From Viola odorata (Eukaryota; Streptophyta; Magnoliopsida; Malpighiales; Violaceae): a stretch of 64,000 bases of DNA. Of the stretch, positions 45,069 to 56,006 are shown in pieces. Position 1 is the first letter of the stretch, and every line of letters starts with the position of its first letter. The stretch lies in NCBI GenBank assembly GCA_963691705.1, contig OY829542.1:27390579-27454578 (forward strand), read 5' to 3'. Both the position numbers and the translations under genes were made by a program. Below the pieces are notes generated by a model. The model searched no databases. It saw only the letters and a list, made by a program, of their open reading frames with translations, and had not been told where the DNA came from.

Positions 45069-46060
45069 CCAAAAGGTTTCCTGAAACTCACAACACAAAA
45101 GAAAACGTAAAATTGCACTACAACTAGCACTCCCTCACGTGTTTACTCTCGTGTTTAAACACTTTAATAATCTCACAATTTCTCTCAAAATCTCCTGCAA
45201 TGTTCAAGCGTTAGTGAGACTCAAGAATCCAAGGAAAAGCTTCCAAGAAGACTCTCAAAGAAAACTAGCTTCAAACAAAAACGGGATACTTGGTATTTGA
45301 TTAATTGCAAGATCAACCAATTAAACAAATAACAAGTGGAGTAGAAAACAATATTAAGGAATCAAAGAAAAGCTCTATTCGACTCGAAAGGACTCAAATA
45401 AATTTAATCTCCAATATAATATTGTATAATTTATATTGCATGGGTGAAAGAATAAACTAAGATTTGTCTTTAGAAAGTGGAAAACAAAAACAGAGAATAT
45501 TCCAACTAAAAAGGTAGTGGGTGCGGGACAAGACAAAGTGGAAGGATGGGTTGCCTTCTACTTTTAGAAATAACTTATAGTATACCCTGAAAAGTTTGTT
45601 TAAACAAATGATTGCACATGGGATGCAATAATTTTGAACGGATGTGGGATAAGTGGGCAAACAACACAAATAATTTTCTTGTCACTGAAACGGATCAAGC
45701 CAGATTCTTGTGCTGCGTTCTTATATAATTTTTTTTTTTTTTTTTTGATTTCACAAATCCCAGTTCAGTAGAACGAATGTAACTTTTGTTTCAGGTGTCC
45801 AAATCACTCGATTCCTTTTGATTCGGAATCCTCACAAGCACAACTTTCCAACAAGACCAAAATCACCCAAATCGGACTTCAACAACTATACTTTAAAAAT
45901 CAATTTCGACAACTGACCAGAATTTGCACATATACTAACCAAGCACAGCAAAGAAATCAGTTTTGAATGGAGTAGAATGAATTACCGATTTCAACAATGA
46001 AAACTTGAAACAAATAAAGATACTTACCAATATTTGAACGCCTTAAGCTCCGCTACCAAC
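45069..46060 (-). other. Gypsy1 leader and primer binding site
   Basis: About 1 kb of untranslated leader with a poly-T run (45727-45746). Directly left of the 5' LTR the minus strand reads GTTGGTAGCGGAGCTTAAGG, the same primer-site type as in Gypsy3-1 and similar to the one of the copia element. Confidence 0.8.
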
Positions 46061-47047
46061 TGATACGATCCTGGTTCCTCAGGATGCGTAGCACCAATTT
46101 TGATCGTTGTTCAAAGACGAATTTCCCTGCGAAATAAGATAACTCACTTACACAATTTAAGTCTGCTGAACGCTAAGCAACAACCACCCTAAATCCGAGC
46201 AAGAGAGGATCCTTGATGTTACTGGACTTGCACAATTTAAGTCTGCTGAACGCTAAGCAACAGCCACCCTAAATCCGAACAAGAAGACAGACAACAAGTA
46301 GAATGCAATTCCAAGATTTACTTGTATACGACTCAAGTATTGCGGACTCAAGAAGAACAAGGTTCAACCAACTTGAACAAGGGGCAGAAATTTGAAGAGA
46401 ATATCTCAATTTATCAAAATAACAGCCAAGTTTCTAAGGAGGCCAAGTGGCTCCTTATATAGGTTACAAGCAAACCCTAATTCCAAATAGGAATATTAAA
46501 TAAAGTAGAACACTTAACTAATTAATTAAAGTATCTAATTAATTAAGCTAAAATAAATAGAAGGTCGCAGCCTTGCTAAAAATAGTACAGTCAACGCGCG
46601 TCAATTCCAGGACAGGCGAAACGGACAGGAGCCGTTATCAACAACGAGTAGACAGACGTGAACGCGGAACGGGTATAGCAAACGGCCTGCGCGACAGATG
46701 ATAGAATCGGCAACGGCTAAGTGAAACGGACAAGTGCCGTTTTGACCCAAACGGTAAGTGCCGTTTGTTTTGAAACGGACAGATACCGTTTGGATGAAAA
46801 CGGTCAAGTGCCGTTTGCGTGAATCGGTTCCATGCCGTTTCTATCAGACGGAACATCGGTCAAGCCGAAGGTGAGAAGATTCACCACTCTTGTTGTCTTC
46901 TCTCTCAGTGTAGCATTCTCACTTGTCATCTCAGACTCCAGCTCCCTGTGAAGGAGAGATGACAATCGGTCTTGAAGCTTTTGAGCTCTGGCTCGAGTCA
47001 TTGGACCAGCTGGCGGTAAAGGCACCTGGATGCGTGGATTCGCATCA
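46061..47047 (-). repeat. Gypsy1 5' LTR
   Basis: Same length as the 3' copy. Palindromic units start at 46724, 46749, 46773 and 46798. It includes an open frame (minus strand, 47025-46804) that is simply the LTR copy of the pol C-terminus. Confidence 0.95.
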
Positions 47048-47052
47048 CCGTC

Positions 47053-47460
47053 CCAATATGGCGTTATAAGGCAGGTTTAGATCCACCACCAGGAAGAGAA
47101 GTTCCTCCGACCGTTTGGAGGTATCCTCCTTAAAATACACAGGTAAAGTGGTTACTCCAGTCACTGGGATGGGGACTCCGTCAACCCTAATAATGGGTTT
47201 TTTCAGGGCGTAAGCTCATTATTCGGACGCTTCAGGAGATTGTAGGCTTCCAATGAAAACAAGTTTACGACGCTTCCATTGTCAACCAGTGTTCTTCTAA
47301 CTCCATGGCTAGTGATAATGGGTATAACCACTAGCGCATCGTTGTGCGAATATACCACACCCTTCTCGTCCTCTTCAGAAAATGACAATATCATACGATC
47401 CAGGGCGCTTATCGCTTCACTCTTGATTGGCATGCCCGTTCGCTTTCGCTTATCCATCTA
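47053..47460 (-). pseudogene. Gypsy2 protease region
   Basis: The minus strand has KRKRTGMPIKSEAISALDRM, ALVVIPIITSHGVRRTLVDN and GSVVNLFSLEAYNLL. LVDNGSVVNLF is the aspartic protease site of Tat/Ogre-type elements (D-N-G form). It is offset by one base from the upstream gag frame and is broken again near 47210. Confidence 0.75.
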
Positions 47461-49594
47461 GCGCGGGTGTCAACTGTGCAGACTCATCCAGATAAGGTGT
47501 TCCTCCAGCGATGATGCTAATGATGGGGATATCCTCATCATCAATCGTAAGCATTTCCCGGCCTCCTCCCGTAGGACCAGTGTCATGGCCTGGGGGACGG
47601 GAAGGTGTCACTCTGCCATCGGCTATTCTGTTTGTTGGGTTACTCTTGGCCTCTTCTCGCATTTTCACTACAAATTCTCCCAAATAGCCTTCCTCCACCA
47701 GACGCTCTATCGCCGCTTTGAGTTCTCGACACGCCTCGGTTGAGTGTCCTTTAGCTTTGTGAAATTTGCAGTAGGCATTTTCTCTTCTTCCTAGGATTAC
47801 CCCCGGTCTTACAGGGGCATGATAACGGATGGGCAGGTTTCGCTGCTCCACTATTGCTAGTATTATTGCTCTGGGTAGAATGAAGGAAGGAAGGTCTGAG
47901 TCATAAACTCACCCCTTAGAAGGATCACCCTGCCGCTGGGCTGAAGAGTCACCAGACTTTCCCTTTGAGGAGTTGCCTCTTCTCCGATTAGATGTCTTGG
48001 GAATGTAATCCTTTTGCTGAGCATAATCATCTATGAACCGATCTTCGGAAGTAGCAGGAACAGGAGTGTTATGAACTGGAGGCATAACTAGCGGCATGTT
48101 TCGAATCATGTCCCTGTTCTCTTCCTCTTCCATCCTCGCATAATTATGGGCTTTCAGCCTTAACGCATCTAAGGTTGCCGGCGGGTCAACCATTAAAGCA
48201 TCTCTGAGCTTTCCATAACAACAGTTTCGCTTTAAGGCTTCGATAGCGAAATCAACCGTTACACCTGGCATTAGCGACATCTCGGTGTCAAAATAATGGA
48301 GGAAACTCCTCAAAGATTCCTGAGGTTTCCTGTGTAGGTCAAACAAGGCAGCAGCAGACTTCCTGATAGGGACGGCAGTGCTGAATCGACTCCGGAACTT
48401 GGATTCCAGTTGCGAGAAGCTGTCAATAGACCCACCCGGAAGACCTTCGAACCATAAGCGCGCAACCCCTGACAGGGTCATTACAAATATCTGACACAAG
48501 GCAGCGTCATTGTGGGTCTGGAATTGCACGAAATCCTTCACCTTGTTAAGATGAGAGATAGGGTCTCTAGTACCATCATAGGATTCTGAGGGGAGCTTCA
48601 CATGTCTACTAACTCTGTGAGGCCTTATACGCTGGCTAAAGGGGTGGCCAGAAGTATCATCAAGAATTTCCCACAAGGCAGCGTCATTGTGGGTCTGGAA
48701 TTGCACGAAATCCTTCACCTTGTTAAGATGAGAGATAGGGTCTCTAGTACCATCATAGGATTCTAAGGGGAGCTTCACATGTCTACTAACTCTGTGACGC
48801 CTTATACGCTGGCTAAATGGGTGGCCAGAAGTATCATCAAGAATTTCCCGCGCATGCCGAGGTGGGGATACCTCCAAATAACGCCTGCGATCTCGTGGAT
48901 TTTGATCAGGATGTCGCCTGGGAGTCGGACTGCGGCTCCTTGGTGAGCGAGTTCGATGCCTCCTACTGCTGGATCTCTCACTCCCTCCAGGAGACATATT
49001 CCTATCATTTTCACCCCTTCTACCATCCCAACGACCTCTATCCTCCTCCCGCCATTGGCGTTCCTCTTAGGGAATAGGAAGTAAGGGCGCTTGCGGTACA
49101 TATGGCTCCACCGTCCTATGGGCAAACTGTACAAGACTGACAGGCGCACTCAACACAGGCAACATCAAAGGGATGTTCATATGCAATGGGGACGACAGTG
49201 GTCGTTCTGTAATAATGGGTGGAGTGAAAACGAACTGAGATGAGACGCCTGATCCGGAGGCACTAGGCGTGAATCTAGCAGCCAGTTCCGTTAAATGGTC
49301 CAACTGGGCACGGAGAGCTAAAATCGAGCTCGCGAAAGGGTTATTCGCGCCGTCTATCACAGATCCTCTCGACTGGGGAGTAAAATGACTAGATCCCGCT
49401 ATTTGGGATGAAGGAGTATACGGCTGGGACATAAATGTTCCCACCGCTTGATCAAGGGACGGATCTGACGTTCCTGGAAGAACTTCTTGCACCGAGGTAG
49501 AAGCATCAGACGTGGCGAAAGCGAAAAGTCGCCTGCGAGTATCAAATGGAAGGCTAGAGGACTGAGTCAATAGCGGATCTGAATCAGAAGCCAT
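47450..49594 (-). pseudogene. Gypsy2 gag with an internal 59-residue duplication
   Basis: One frame from ATG at 49594: MASDSDPLLTQSSSLPFDTR, then a TAA at 49067-49069, an Arg/Ser-rich linker (SRRHRTRSPRSRSPTPRRHP), the gag core (PISHLNKVKDFVQFQTHNDA, TLSGVARLWFEGLPGGSIDS), and, after a stop near 47909, YCKFHKAKGHSTEACRELK, a CHC-type knuckle remnant. A 177-bp tandem duplication (48495-48848) repeats EILDDTSGHPFSQRIR and the following core in frame. So there are two nonsense codons in an otherwise open gag. Confidence 0.85.
48495..48848. repeat. 177-bp in-frame tandem duplication in Gypsy2 gag
   Basis: Copies 48495-48671 and 48672-48848 begin CACAAGGCAGCGTCATTGTG and CACAAGGCAGCGTCATTGTG, with about four differences. 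The length is a multiple of three. Confidence 0.95.
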
Positions 49595-49680
49595 AATCTT
49601 CCAATTCCCAGAAGAACAGAGCTTAGCTATTAAGGATGCTCACTTAATTAAAACCAAAGCTCTCAACGAGAGCACCAATT

Positions 49681-50208
49681 TGATAAGATCCGGACTGTTG
49701 GGGAAGAGGAGTCGGGATTATGACTGTCTGGAATCACTGTAATAGCAGTCCATCGTACCTGCAAGGCACCGGAGGGGGGACTCTGGCGTAGATACTCCAA
49801 TGCTTAAGTTAGTATGGCTGTGAAATTTGGCAGAGATTTTGGTAGAGAATTTGCCCTTACTCTCGATCTAGAAATGAGGGGTATTTATAGCCGAAGAAAG
49901 AAAGGTCGTTACCCCCAAGGTTGGGCATTATCAAGGGGAGATATCGCCCAGGATGACGTCAGCTGAACCGTACAAGATGACGTCAACATGAGGATATCGC
50001 TGTATAGATATCGCCCATGGGGCGCTGTCGGGGTATCCTGGGATGGGATGACGCCGTGTGGTCCCCCCAGTGATGTCGACCATCCCAGGATCCTTGGCAT
50101 AACAGGGGCGGCAGCCGGTGCCGTTTGTCAGTCAAGGTCTAAAGGGATCCGACTTTAACTTGGGGTGAGAAGACGGTTATACCCTTGGTGTTTTCTTAAT
50201 TGTTATCA
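49681..50208 (-). repeat. Gypsy2 5' LTR, 528 bp
   Basis: U3 (50208 to about 49895) carries two perfect TGACGTCA boxes (49954-49961 and 49978-49985), three GATATCGC-type boxes and an inverted pair ATCCTGGGATGG / CCATCCCAGGAT near 50034-50094. TATA box on the minus strand GGCTATAAATACC near 49880. Confidence 0.9.
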
Positions 50209-50213
50209 GATTT

Positions 50214-51181
50214 GAACACCAATAAGACTTAGAGTAGATAGATGTAGGAAACAAGAGAAGAAAACTCAATGACATGAAAAGAAAGCTAGCTCAATCGAAC
50301 AACTCAAGAAGGAAGGGAGCGAAAATTTGAACTCCAAAAATTTGAATTTTGAAGGGAAAATGCCGAGATTGTGTTCTTGACAAAAGAACACCTTAACTTG
50401 AACTAATACACTTCAAATGCATACATACATGTAGTCTCTTGCTTGTGACTCAATTGAATTATTTTTTAATTATTTTTTGAATTTAGGAACTTGATCTTTT
50501 ATTTATTTATTTTGATTTTGATCTTTATTTTAGTTCCTTTCTCTTTTCTTTTCTTTGTTGTTTTTGTTTTTTGAATTGAGTGCAAAAGAGCTCACTTGTA
50601 TGACATGTATTTTGAAAAAAGAAGTGAATGACAAGTAGTTTTGTAAGTGAAATTTTTTCTCACTAAATGCCAAAATATATGAGGTGGCAACTAGAAGTGA
50701 GGTGTCAAGTGATGTCTAGATGATTGTGCAATTGATGTGTCAAGTGAGGTGGATGTGTATGACAAGCAAGTGAACTTGTGTGACAACCAAGTGAAATGCA
50801 ATGTTACAAACCCTAGGGCCGGCTAGGTGAAGAGCAATGGATGACAACTATTGCTATCAAACAAAATGACTCCTAAGTGAGAAGAAAAATATGATCACTT
50901 GCACATGAATGAACAAATGAATCCAAATAAGAACACCAAATCGTTCAATGGAAGAAGAAGAATAGATGAACGTGCTGGATGCAAATAAAAACACAAAAAT
51001 TGCAAAAATTGTTTTCAAGCAAGATCAATCGCACAAGAAGACAAAAATTGACCAAGAACCAAAAAAAATTCAAATGAAAAACCAATGAAACCTACGGTAT
51101 AGTAGATGATTCTAACCGTAGAAATGGTGATAAAATTAGGTTTACCAACCTAGAAGATAGCCTTGAACCTCCGCTACCACA
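50214..51181 (-). mobile_element. Gypsy3-1 leader, right piece, with primer binding site
   Basis: Aligns at its left end with 59131 onward (GATTTGAACACYAA, TTTAGAGTAGA, GAAAGCTAGCTCAA) and later with 59340-59600 (AGTCTCTTGCTT, AAGTGAATGACAAGTAGTTT). Its right end reads, on the minus strand, TGTGGTAGCGGAGGTTCAAG next to the LTR, the primer binding site. Confidence 0.85.
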
Positions 51182-51781
51182 TGATAACTTCTCGGATTCG
51201 TTTGAAGAGGAAACTACAAGTTGTTTGGAGGAATGGATCTAGTCTTCTTTGAGAGGAGGTAAACGCTTGTGTAAGTCAGATTGATGGACGTAAATGGATG
51301 TATTTTGGAGTTTTAAGGCAGCGGCAATAATGGATGAAAGGTGGAGATGTGTATAGGAAAAAAAATATATTAAACTTGTAACCAAGTAACTACAAGGATC
51401 TCTAATCGAGCTTATCCTTACTTGATCATAAAATGGTTAATCCGATAAGTTTAGACAAGATGAACAAAGAAAAGTTTTAAGAATCCTAATCACTAAGCTT
51501 AATTAATTGGTCTTGAAGGAGATTCACTCAAAAATCAAAGACAAAGGTATAAATGAGGTTAAGTCCTACAATTTATATCTAGGAGTTATTACATGTGGAA
51601 AACCCACTACTACCCTTAAACACTTCATGGGACGCTAGGGCTGGTGCGCCTTACACGCTAGGTCTCGCGCGAAAATCCTCATGCTTCTTCATGGCTGGCG
51701 CGACCTACCCATGAGGTCACCTCAAGGCTTCGAGTGAGAGCCTTCGATCATGTTCGAGTGAGAGCCTTCGAGCTCGTATCA
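51182..51781 (-). repeat. Gypsy3-1 LTR, 600 bp
   Basis: Starts (plus) TGATAACTTCTCGG and ends GAGCTCGTATCA. The centre matches the other Gypsy3 LTRs (ATCAAAGACAAAGGTATAAA, TAGTGAATTATTACAT-like), but the U3 carries GGCTGGTGCGCC, GGCTGGCGCGACC and CTTCGAGTGAGAGCCTTCGA instead of the CGGTATACCG palindromes. Confidence 0.8.
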
Positions 51782-52456
51782 TAACCCAACCCTCTCAAGT
51801 CTTGCTTGAGCAACCCATATTTAGTATAGATAAAATGATGGTTTTACGAACCCTAAAGCTAACCTAGATAATTGGTCTATGAAGAAGATAACATTCAAAT
51901 CAAAGACAAGGCATAAAAGAGGCTAAGTCCTACAATTTATACCTATGAATTATTACATGGGGAAAGTCGCTAAATACCCTTGGACAAAGGGCCTTTGAAA
52001 ACTTGGACGAGCTGCTTGAGAAGACTTGGAAAGACCAAAAGTTGGGGCTAGCAGTATACCGCTAAGGGCCTAGCGGTATGCCGCTAGATTTGCTGCCAAT
52101 TTAATTTAATTCGCCGAAGCTCACGACATACCACTAGGGCCTTGACGGTATGCCGCTAGAAACTGTCTTGCGAGTCTTGGCGTAGGCTCCTCATGGCTTG
52201 CTAGGGTTGAAGGTATGACTTCCTCATGGCTTGCTTGACCAACCCGTAAGGCCCGTGCAGGTCCGAGAGTGAGTATGTTGGCGTGCACGCAAGTCAGCCA
52301 TTGATCCTTCGCCTCCAAGTTGCTCTCCTCGGCTTGAATGCTCTTCAAGAGAATGGCCACTAACCCCTTGCTCCGTGTGAAGTATCCATGAGCTTCCGTG
52401 CTCATATCACTCATGGGATCATTAGCAATCGAGGAACCCACTTTTGTAACAGGATA
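51782..52456 (-). mobile_element. Gypsy3-type LTR/pol-end fragment (Gypsy3-3)
   Basis: Aligns with the LTR of Gypsy3-2 from 55525 rightward (CCCTCTC..AACTTGAGTGAGCAACCC-like, AATCAAAGACAAGG.ATAAAAGAGGCTA). It contains CTAGCGGTATGCCGCTAG at 52070-52087. Toward its right end the minus strand encodes [20 protein letters not shown] and AEESNLEAKDQW, a pol C-terminus comparable to GPMTRARA of Gypsy1. It abuts the Gypsy3-1 LTR on the left and plus-strand integrase on the right. Confidence 0.6.
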
Positions 52457-53185
52457 GTTGGAGCTCTGTTCAAGAGATATAGAATCACTCATCGAGTGTC
52501 CACTGCTTACCACCAACAGACAAACGGCCAAGCAGAAGTCTCAAACAGATAGAACAAATCCATCTTGGCCAAGACAGTCAACCCCTCGAGGAAGGACTAG
52601 AGCTAGAGGTTGGATGAGGCACTTTGGGCTTATAGAATCGCTTACAAAACACCCATTGGGCCGACTCCATTCAGAATGGTGTATGGTAAGGCATGCCATT
52701 TGCCTGTTGAGCTTGAACACAAGGCATATTGGACCATTAGACGCATCAACATAGACATGGAAGCTACTGGAGAGAAGAGGAAGTTAGATATCCAAGAGCT
52801 AGAAGAATTGAGAAATAAGGTCTATGAGAACTCGGAGATCTTCAAGGCAAAGACAAAAGCATACCACGACAAAAAGATTACCAAGAATAAATTCTTTATC
52901 GGACAAAAAGTTTTATTTATGATTCTAGATTTAGAATATGTTCTAGAAAATTATAAACTAAGTGGAATGGACTTTTTGTAATAACTGATATTTTTCCTCT
53001 TAGTGCAGTGAACATTAAGAACCCTAAGACAACGGTTGAGTTTAAAGTAAACGGCTAGAGACTAGAGCCCAACTTGGAAGAATTGCAATCCCACATCGTG
53101 GAAGAAGAAATGGTGGAAGAACTCCACCAAATAAGGAGTAACAAAGTCAAGGAACTCCTAAGTCTAGCCTAGGACAATAACTAAG
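52457..53185 (+). pseudogene. Athila-like integrase 3' part, element D
   Basis: Plus-strand reading [19 protein letters not shown] (core Glu present), then [59 protein letters not shown] and [20 protein letters not shown], the classic end of Athila integrase. Several stops follow. The pol ending TTVEFKVNG and the non-coding GGGAGGCAACCC (53190s) are typical of the pol/env-like boundary. The part before the core Glu is absent. Confidence 0.9.
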
Positions 53186-55240
53186 AGCGCTGCTAGGGAG
53201 GCAACCCATGTTTTTGATTTTCTTTTGGTTTTGTTTAAATTAAAACTCTAATTTAGTTTGATTCGCTCTTGTGTTTTCTTGTCAGGAAGCAAGGGGAGGC
53301 CAAGGACATCCGTCTTGGTCAAGAAATAGAAATGCTCTTGGCCAAGAGAGACAGTTCCTGTCGCGTGGCCTGCAGAAAGTATAAAAGGAAAAGGGAAATA
53401 GAGCACTACTCCCACTACTCCTACAACTCTCAAACCCTCAAAACTCTTTAGCAACCTTTTGTCTTCCACTACTTCCAACACTCCTCCGATACGCTATGGA
53501 ACGATCCAACCTATCCTCCTCTACCCGTCCGACTAACCTTCCGAGCAGCCCCCCTGGTCTGCCAGTCCTGCTTTTAAATGCCTGCTCTGTAGCTTTCGCC
53601 AGACGCTAGTCGGGACGATCTCTCCACAACCAAGTGGAGGCCTACGCAAAGCTCAACGTTGTGGCTTTTAGTACCTTTGGTACTCCCATTGATCAAGAGT
53701 CGCAAGCTCTGCCATCAGTTATCGAAATAGAGATGTCGGAAGGCAGCTGAGACTCAAACTGACCTAGTTGCTATGTTCCAGTAGCGGCAGGATCAGGACC
53801 AGGGTATCGTGCCAGACCCATATAAGAGTGGATACCAGCGGGCACGGGTCCTGTAGAGACTGCTCTTTCTCTGTTTCAAAGACTCCAAAAATGCCATTTC
53901 GAGACCTCGACGTCGGGGGCAGCCGAAGATAGTCGAAGAAAGAGCAGAGAGGATATACCTCAACCCTTTCCTCAACCCTCCTTGGCTAGGACGACTCTTG
54001 TCTTGGCCCATCCTCTAGGTCAAACACCTACCTCTCCCATTCCTTCCACCACCACCACCACAACAACAACAACCATCGTCGGACCTTCCTATTTTTCTGA
54101 CGCCAGATAGAGAAGGGGAAAGGCACCCATGGTAGACATTGTCCCAAAATCAGTACCGCAACCCCAAGGCCAGCTGGAGCCCCTCTCCAAATCTAGCTCA
54201 AGTAACAGACTCACCCTCCCACTCTCTCAATACGGGGGATGGTTAAACTTTAATTCAAAGCATGACAGGGATATGTTTTCCTTCTACCTAAATTATGGTG
54301 AGATCACATCCTGTATTGTCCTTGATGATGACCTGATGCATAGCTTAGGATTGCATGCTAGGCTTCAATAAATGGTCAATAATATAGGTTGGGGGTCTGT
54401 CTTTTTCCCTACTGAACTTATTTTTTATGAGCTGTGTTTAGAGTTTCACTCCACCTTCCATTTTGACTCTTTCTCCCTAGATGCGACATCAAGAGAATGT
54501 CTCAACATTCATTTTGGGGATATTATTAAGTTCAGGTTGTGGGAAGTGGCACCATTTTGAGTCTGCATGAGTTTGATGTCATGTTAGGATTTGTACATAA
54601 TTACAAGGACCAACCTAGCTGATATCCTAGTACATTATATGAGATTCCTGAGAAATGGGATGCAACTAGAGTTTTTAGAACTCTTACTAATGACCCTGAA
54701 GCACTATTTAATGCCTCGTTCAAAGCTTCCAAGCTTTGTGATCTAGTTCTCAGGATTCTCCACAAAATCCTCTCCATCAGCTTGTTTGGAAAGACCAAGA
54801 AGTCTGGGTCTTGGAAAGGTCAGAGTTGTTCCTCCTTTGGTGTCCGCAAAATGGTTGTAGGGTGAGCTTGGCTTATTGGGTGGCTAAGAAGTTTAGTTTT
54901 TGTGGGATGCATATGATCTTAGGATCCCTGATTACTATGCTTGCATACAAGTCAGGGAAATTAGATGCTGCCACTAAATTAAATGAGTTTCCTGCACGAA
55001 AACTGCTTAATTTACAAGCCCTTGATCGAATGGGATTTTTCCATTTAGAAAGAGGCATTGTTTGTTATAACATAGGTACAACACCTGGAGAGGAGAGGAT
55101 TTTTGGAGGAAACTCTAAAAAAACTTACCAGCTGGCCCCTTTAAGGATCCACCAAGGACCTGCAGAACCAGGAGATACAACAGGATAAAGAACCTTTGCC
55201 CCAACACCTTCACAGGATTTGCTGGCAGCTCTTTTGGCTG
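53186..55240 (+). pseudogene. env-like third ORF remains of Athila-like element D
   Basis: Fragments in shifting frames: GWLNFNSKHDRDMFSFYLNY, GEITSCIVLDDDLMHSLGL, then NNIGWGSVFFPTELIFYELC and LEFHSTFHFDSFSLDATSRE, IHFGDIIKFRLWEV. The GW..FF..ELIFYELxxEFxxTF text and its place after pol match the uncharacterised ORF of Athila-type elements. It is broken by several stops. Motifs CTTGGTCAAGA and CTTGGCCAAGA occur at 53313 and 53338. The ORF is cut at 55240 by Gypsy3-2. Confidence 0.6.
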
Positions 55241-56006
55241 TGATACAATCTAGCTTCCTTTGTAGAGAAGAAGACCGAATTGAAGAAGGATCCGGATCTA
55301 GTCCTCAGCAAGAGATTGGCAGCTTGGATGGATGAATGGATGAAGGTGAGTTTAAGTGTTTTAATAGAGTATTTAAGGTAGCGGATAAATGGAATCTAGA
55401 GTAGAGATGTATTAAAAGGAGTACATATATTAACTTGAAAGTAGAGAAAACCCTCTTTGCAACAAAGGTAAAACAACCTTTCTATGGAACTTACAAGGAT
55501 CTCTTGAAACAAGGCCGACCCTCTCACTAACTTGAGTGAGCAACCCGGATGGTTTATTCAAGAAGAGATAGTGTGGTTCTAGGAACCCTAAGATGAACCC
55601 TAAATTAACCTAAGCTAATTGGCCTTGATGAAGATTTCACTTAAAATCAAAGACAAGGTATAAAAGAGGCTATCTCATTCTATTTATACCTTGAGAATTA
55701 TTACAATAAGACACCCTTCGTGGATGGGCTGCTGGAAAGGCCCACGAAAACCCTAAAAATAGAGCTGACGGTATATCGCCTGGTGCCTGGCGGTATACCG
55801 CTAGGCTCGCTGCCAATTGATTGTGGTCATGTCGAAGGTAGTGGCATACCGCTAGGCTTGGGGTGGTATGCCGCTAGGGCTCTGTCTTCATGTTTTGCAA
55901 GGGCTCGAAGGAGGATTTCATGGCTTTCGAGGGTTGGCACGGGAGTCTTTATGCCATGCGCAACAACTCATGAAAGCGTGCGCCTAGAGTTTCCAAGCTC
56001 GTATCA
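55241..56006 (-). repeat. Gypsy3-2 3' LTR, 766 bp
   Basis: Starts (plus) TGATACAATC and ends AAGCTCGTATCA. TATA box on the minus strand GGTATAAATAG near 55680. U3 holds CGGTATATCGCC, GGCGGTATACCGCTAGG (55790-55806), GGCATACCGCTAGG and GGTATGCCGCTAGG. Confidence 0.8.

Larger units (their letters stand above)
39290..47047 (-). mobile_element. Gypsy1, young complete Ty3/gypsy chromovirus-like element, 7,758 bp, TSD CCGTC
   Basis: LTRs 39290-40276 (3') and 46061-47047 (5') are both 987 bp, TG..CA, with about 12 differences and no indels. CCGTC flanks both ends (39285-39289 and 47048-47052). Gag and pol are long and open. A polypurine tract (minus GAAGGGGGAGGGAA, 40277-40290) touches the 3' LTR, and the primer site (minus TTGGTAGCGGAGC) touches the 5' LTR. 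The overlap of pol with the 3' LTR and the ending GPMTRARA resemble CRM-type chromoviruses, but I cannot fix the clade. Confidence 0.95.
38273..50208 (-). mobile_element. Gypsy2, Ty3/gypsy (Tat/Ogre-like) with a large deletion, TSD GATTT, hosting Gypsy1
   Basis: A minus-strand element. The 5' LTR (49681-50208) is complete and starts/ends TGATAAG..TTATCA. The 3' LTR keeps only 38273-38497. GATTT occurs at 38268-38272 and 50209-50213. Gag lies at 49594-47450, protease near 47457-47203 and RT pieces at 39161-38502. RNase H, integrase and half of the 3' LTR are missing through one deletion that ends at about 38498. Gypsy1 is inserted between protease and RT. Confidence 0.88.

Noticed and set aside
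46804..47025. 73-codon minus-strand frame as an accessory gene of Gypsy1
   Set aside because: It is the LTR duplicate of the pol C-terminus.
51182..52456. one continuous 1.27-kb Gypsy3 LTR
   Set aside because: The central segment aligns twice to the LTR of Gypsy3-2, and TATCA lies at 51781, so it is two LTR pieces.
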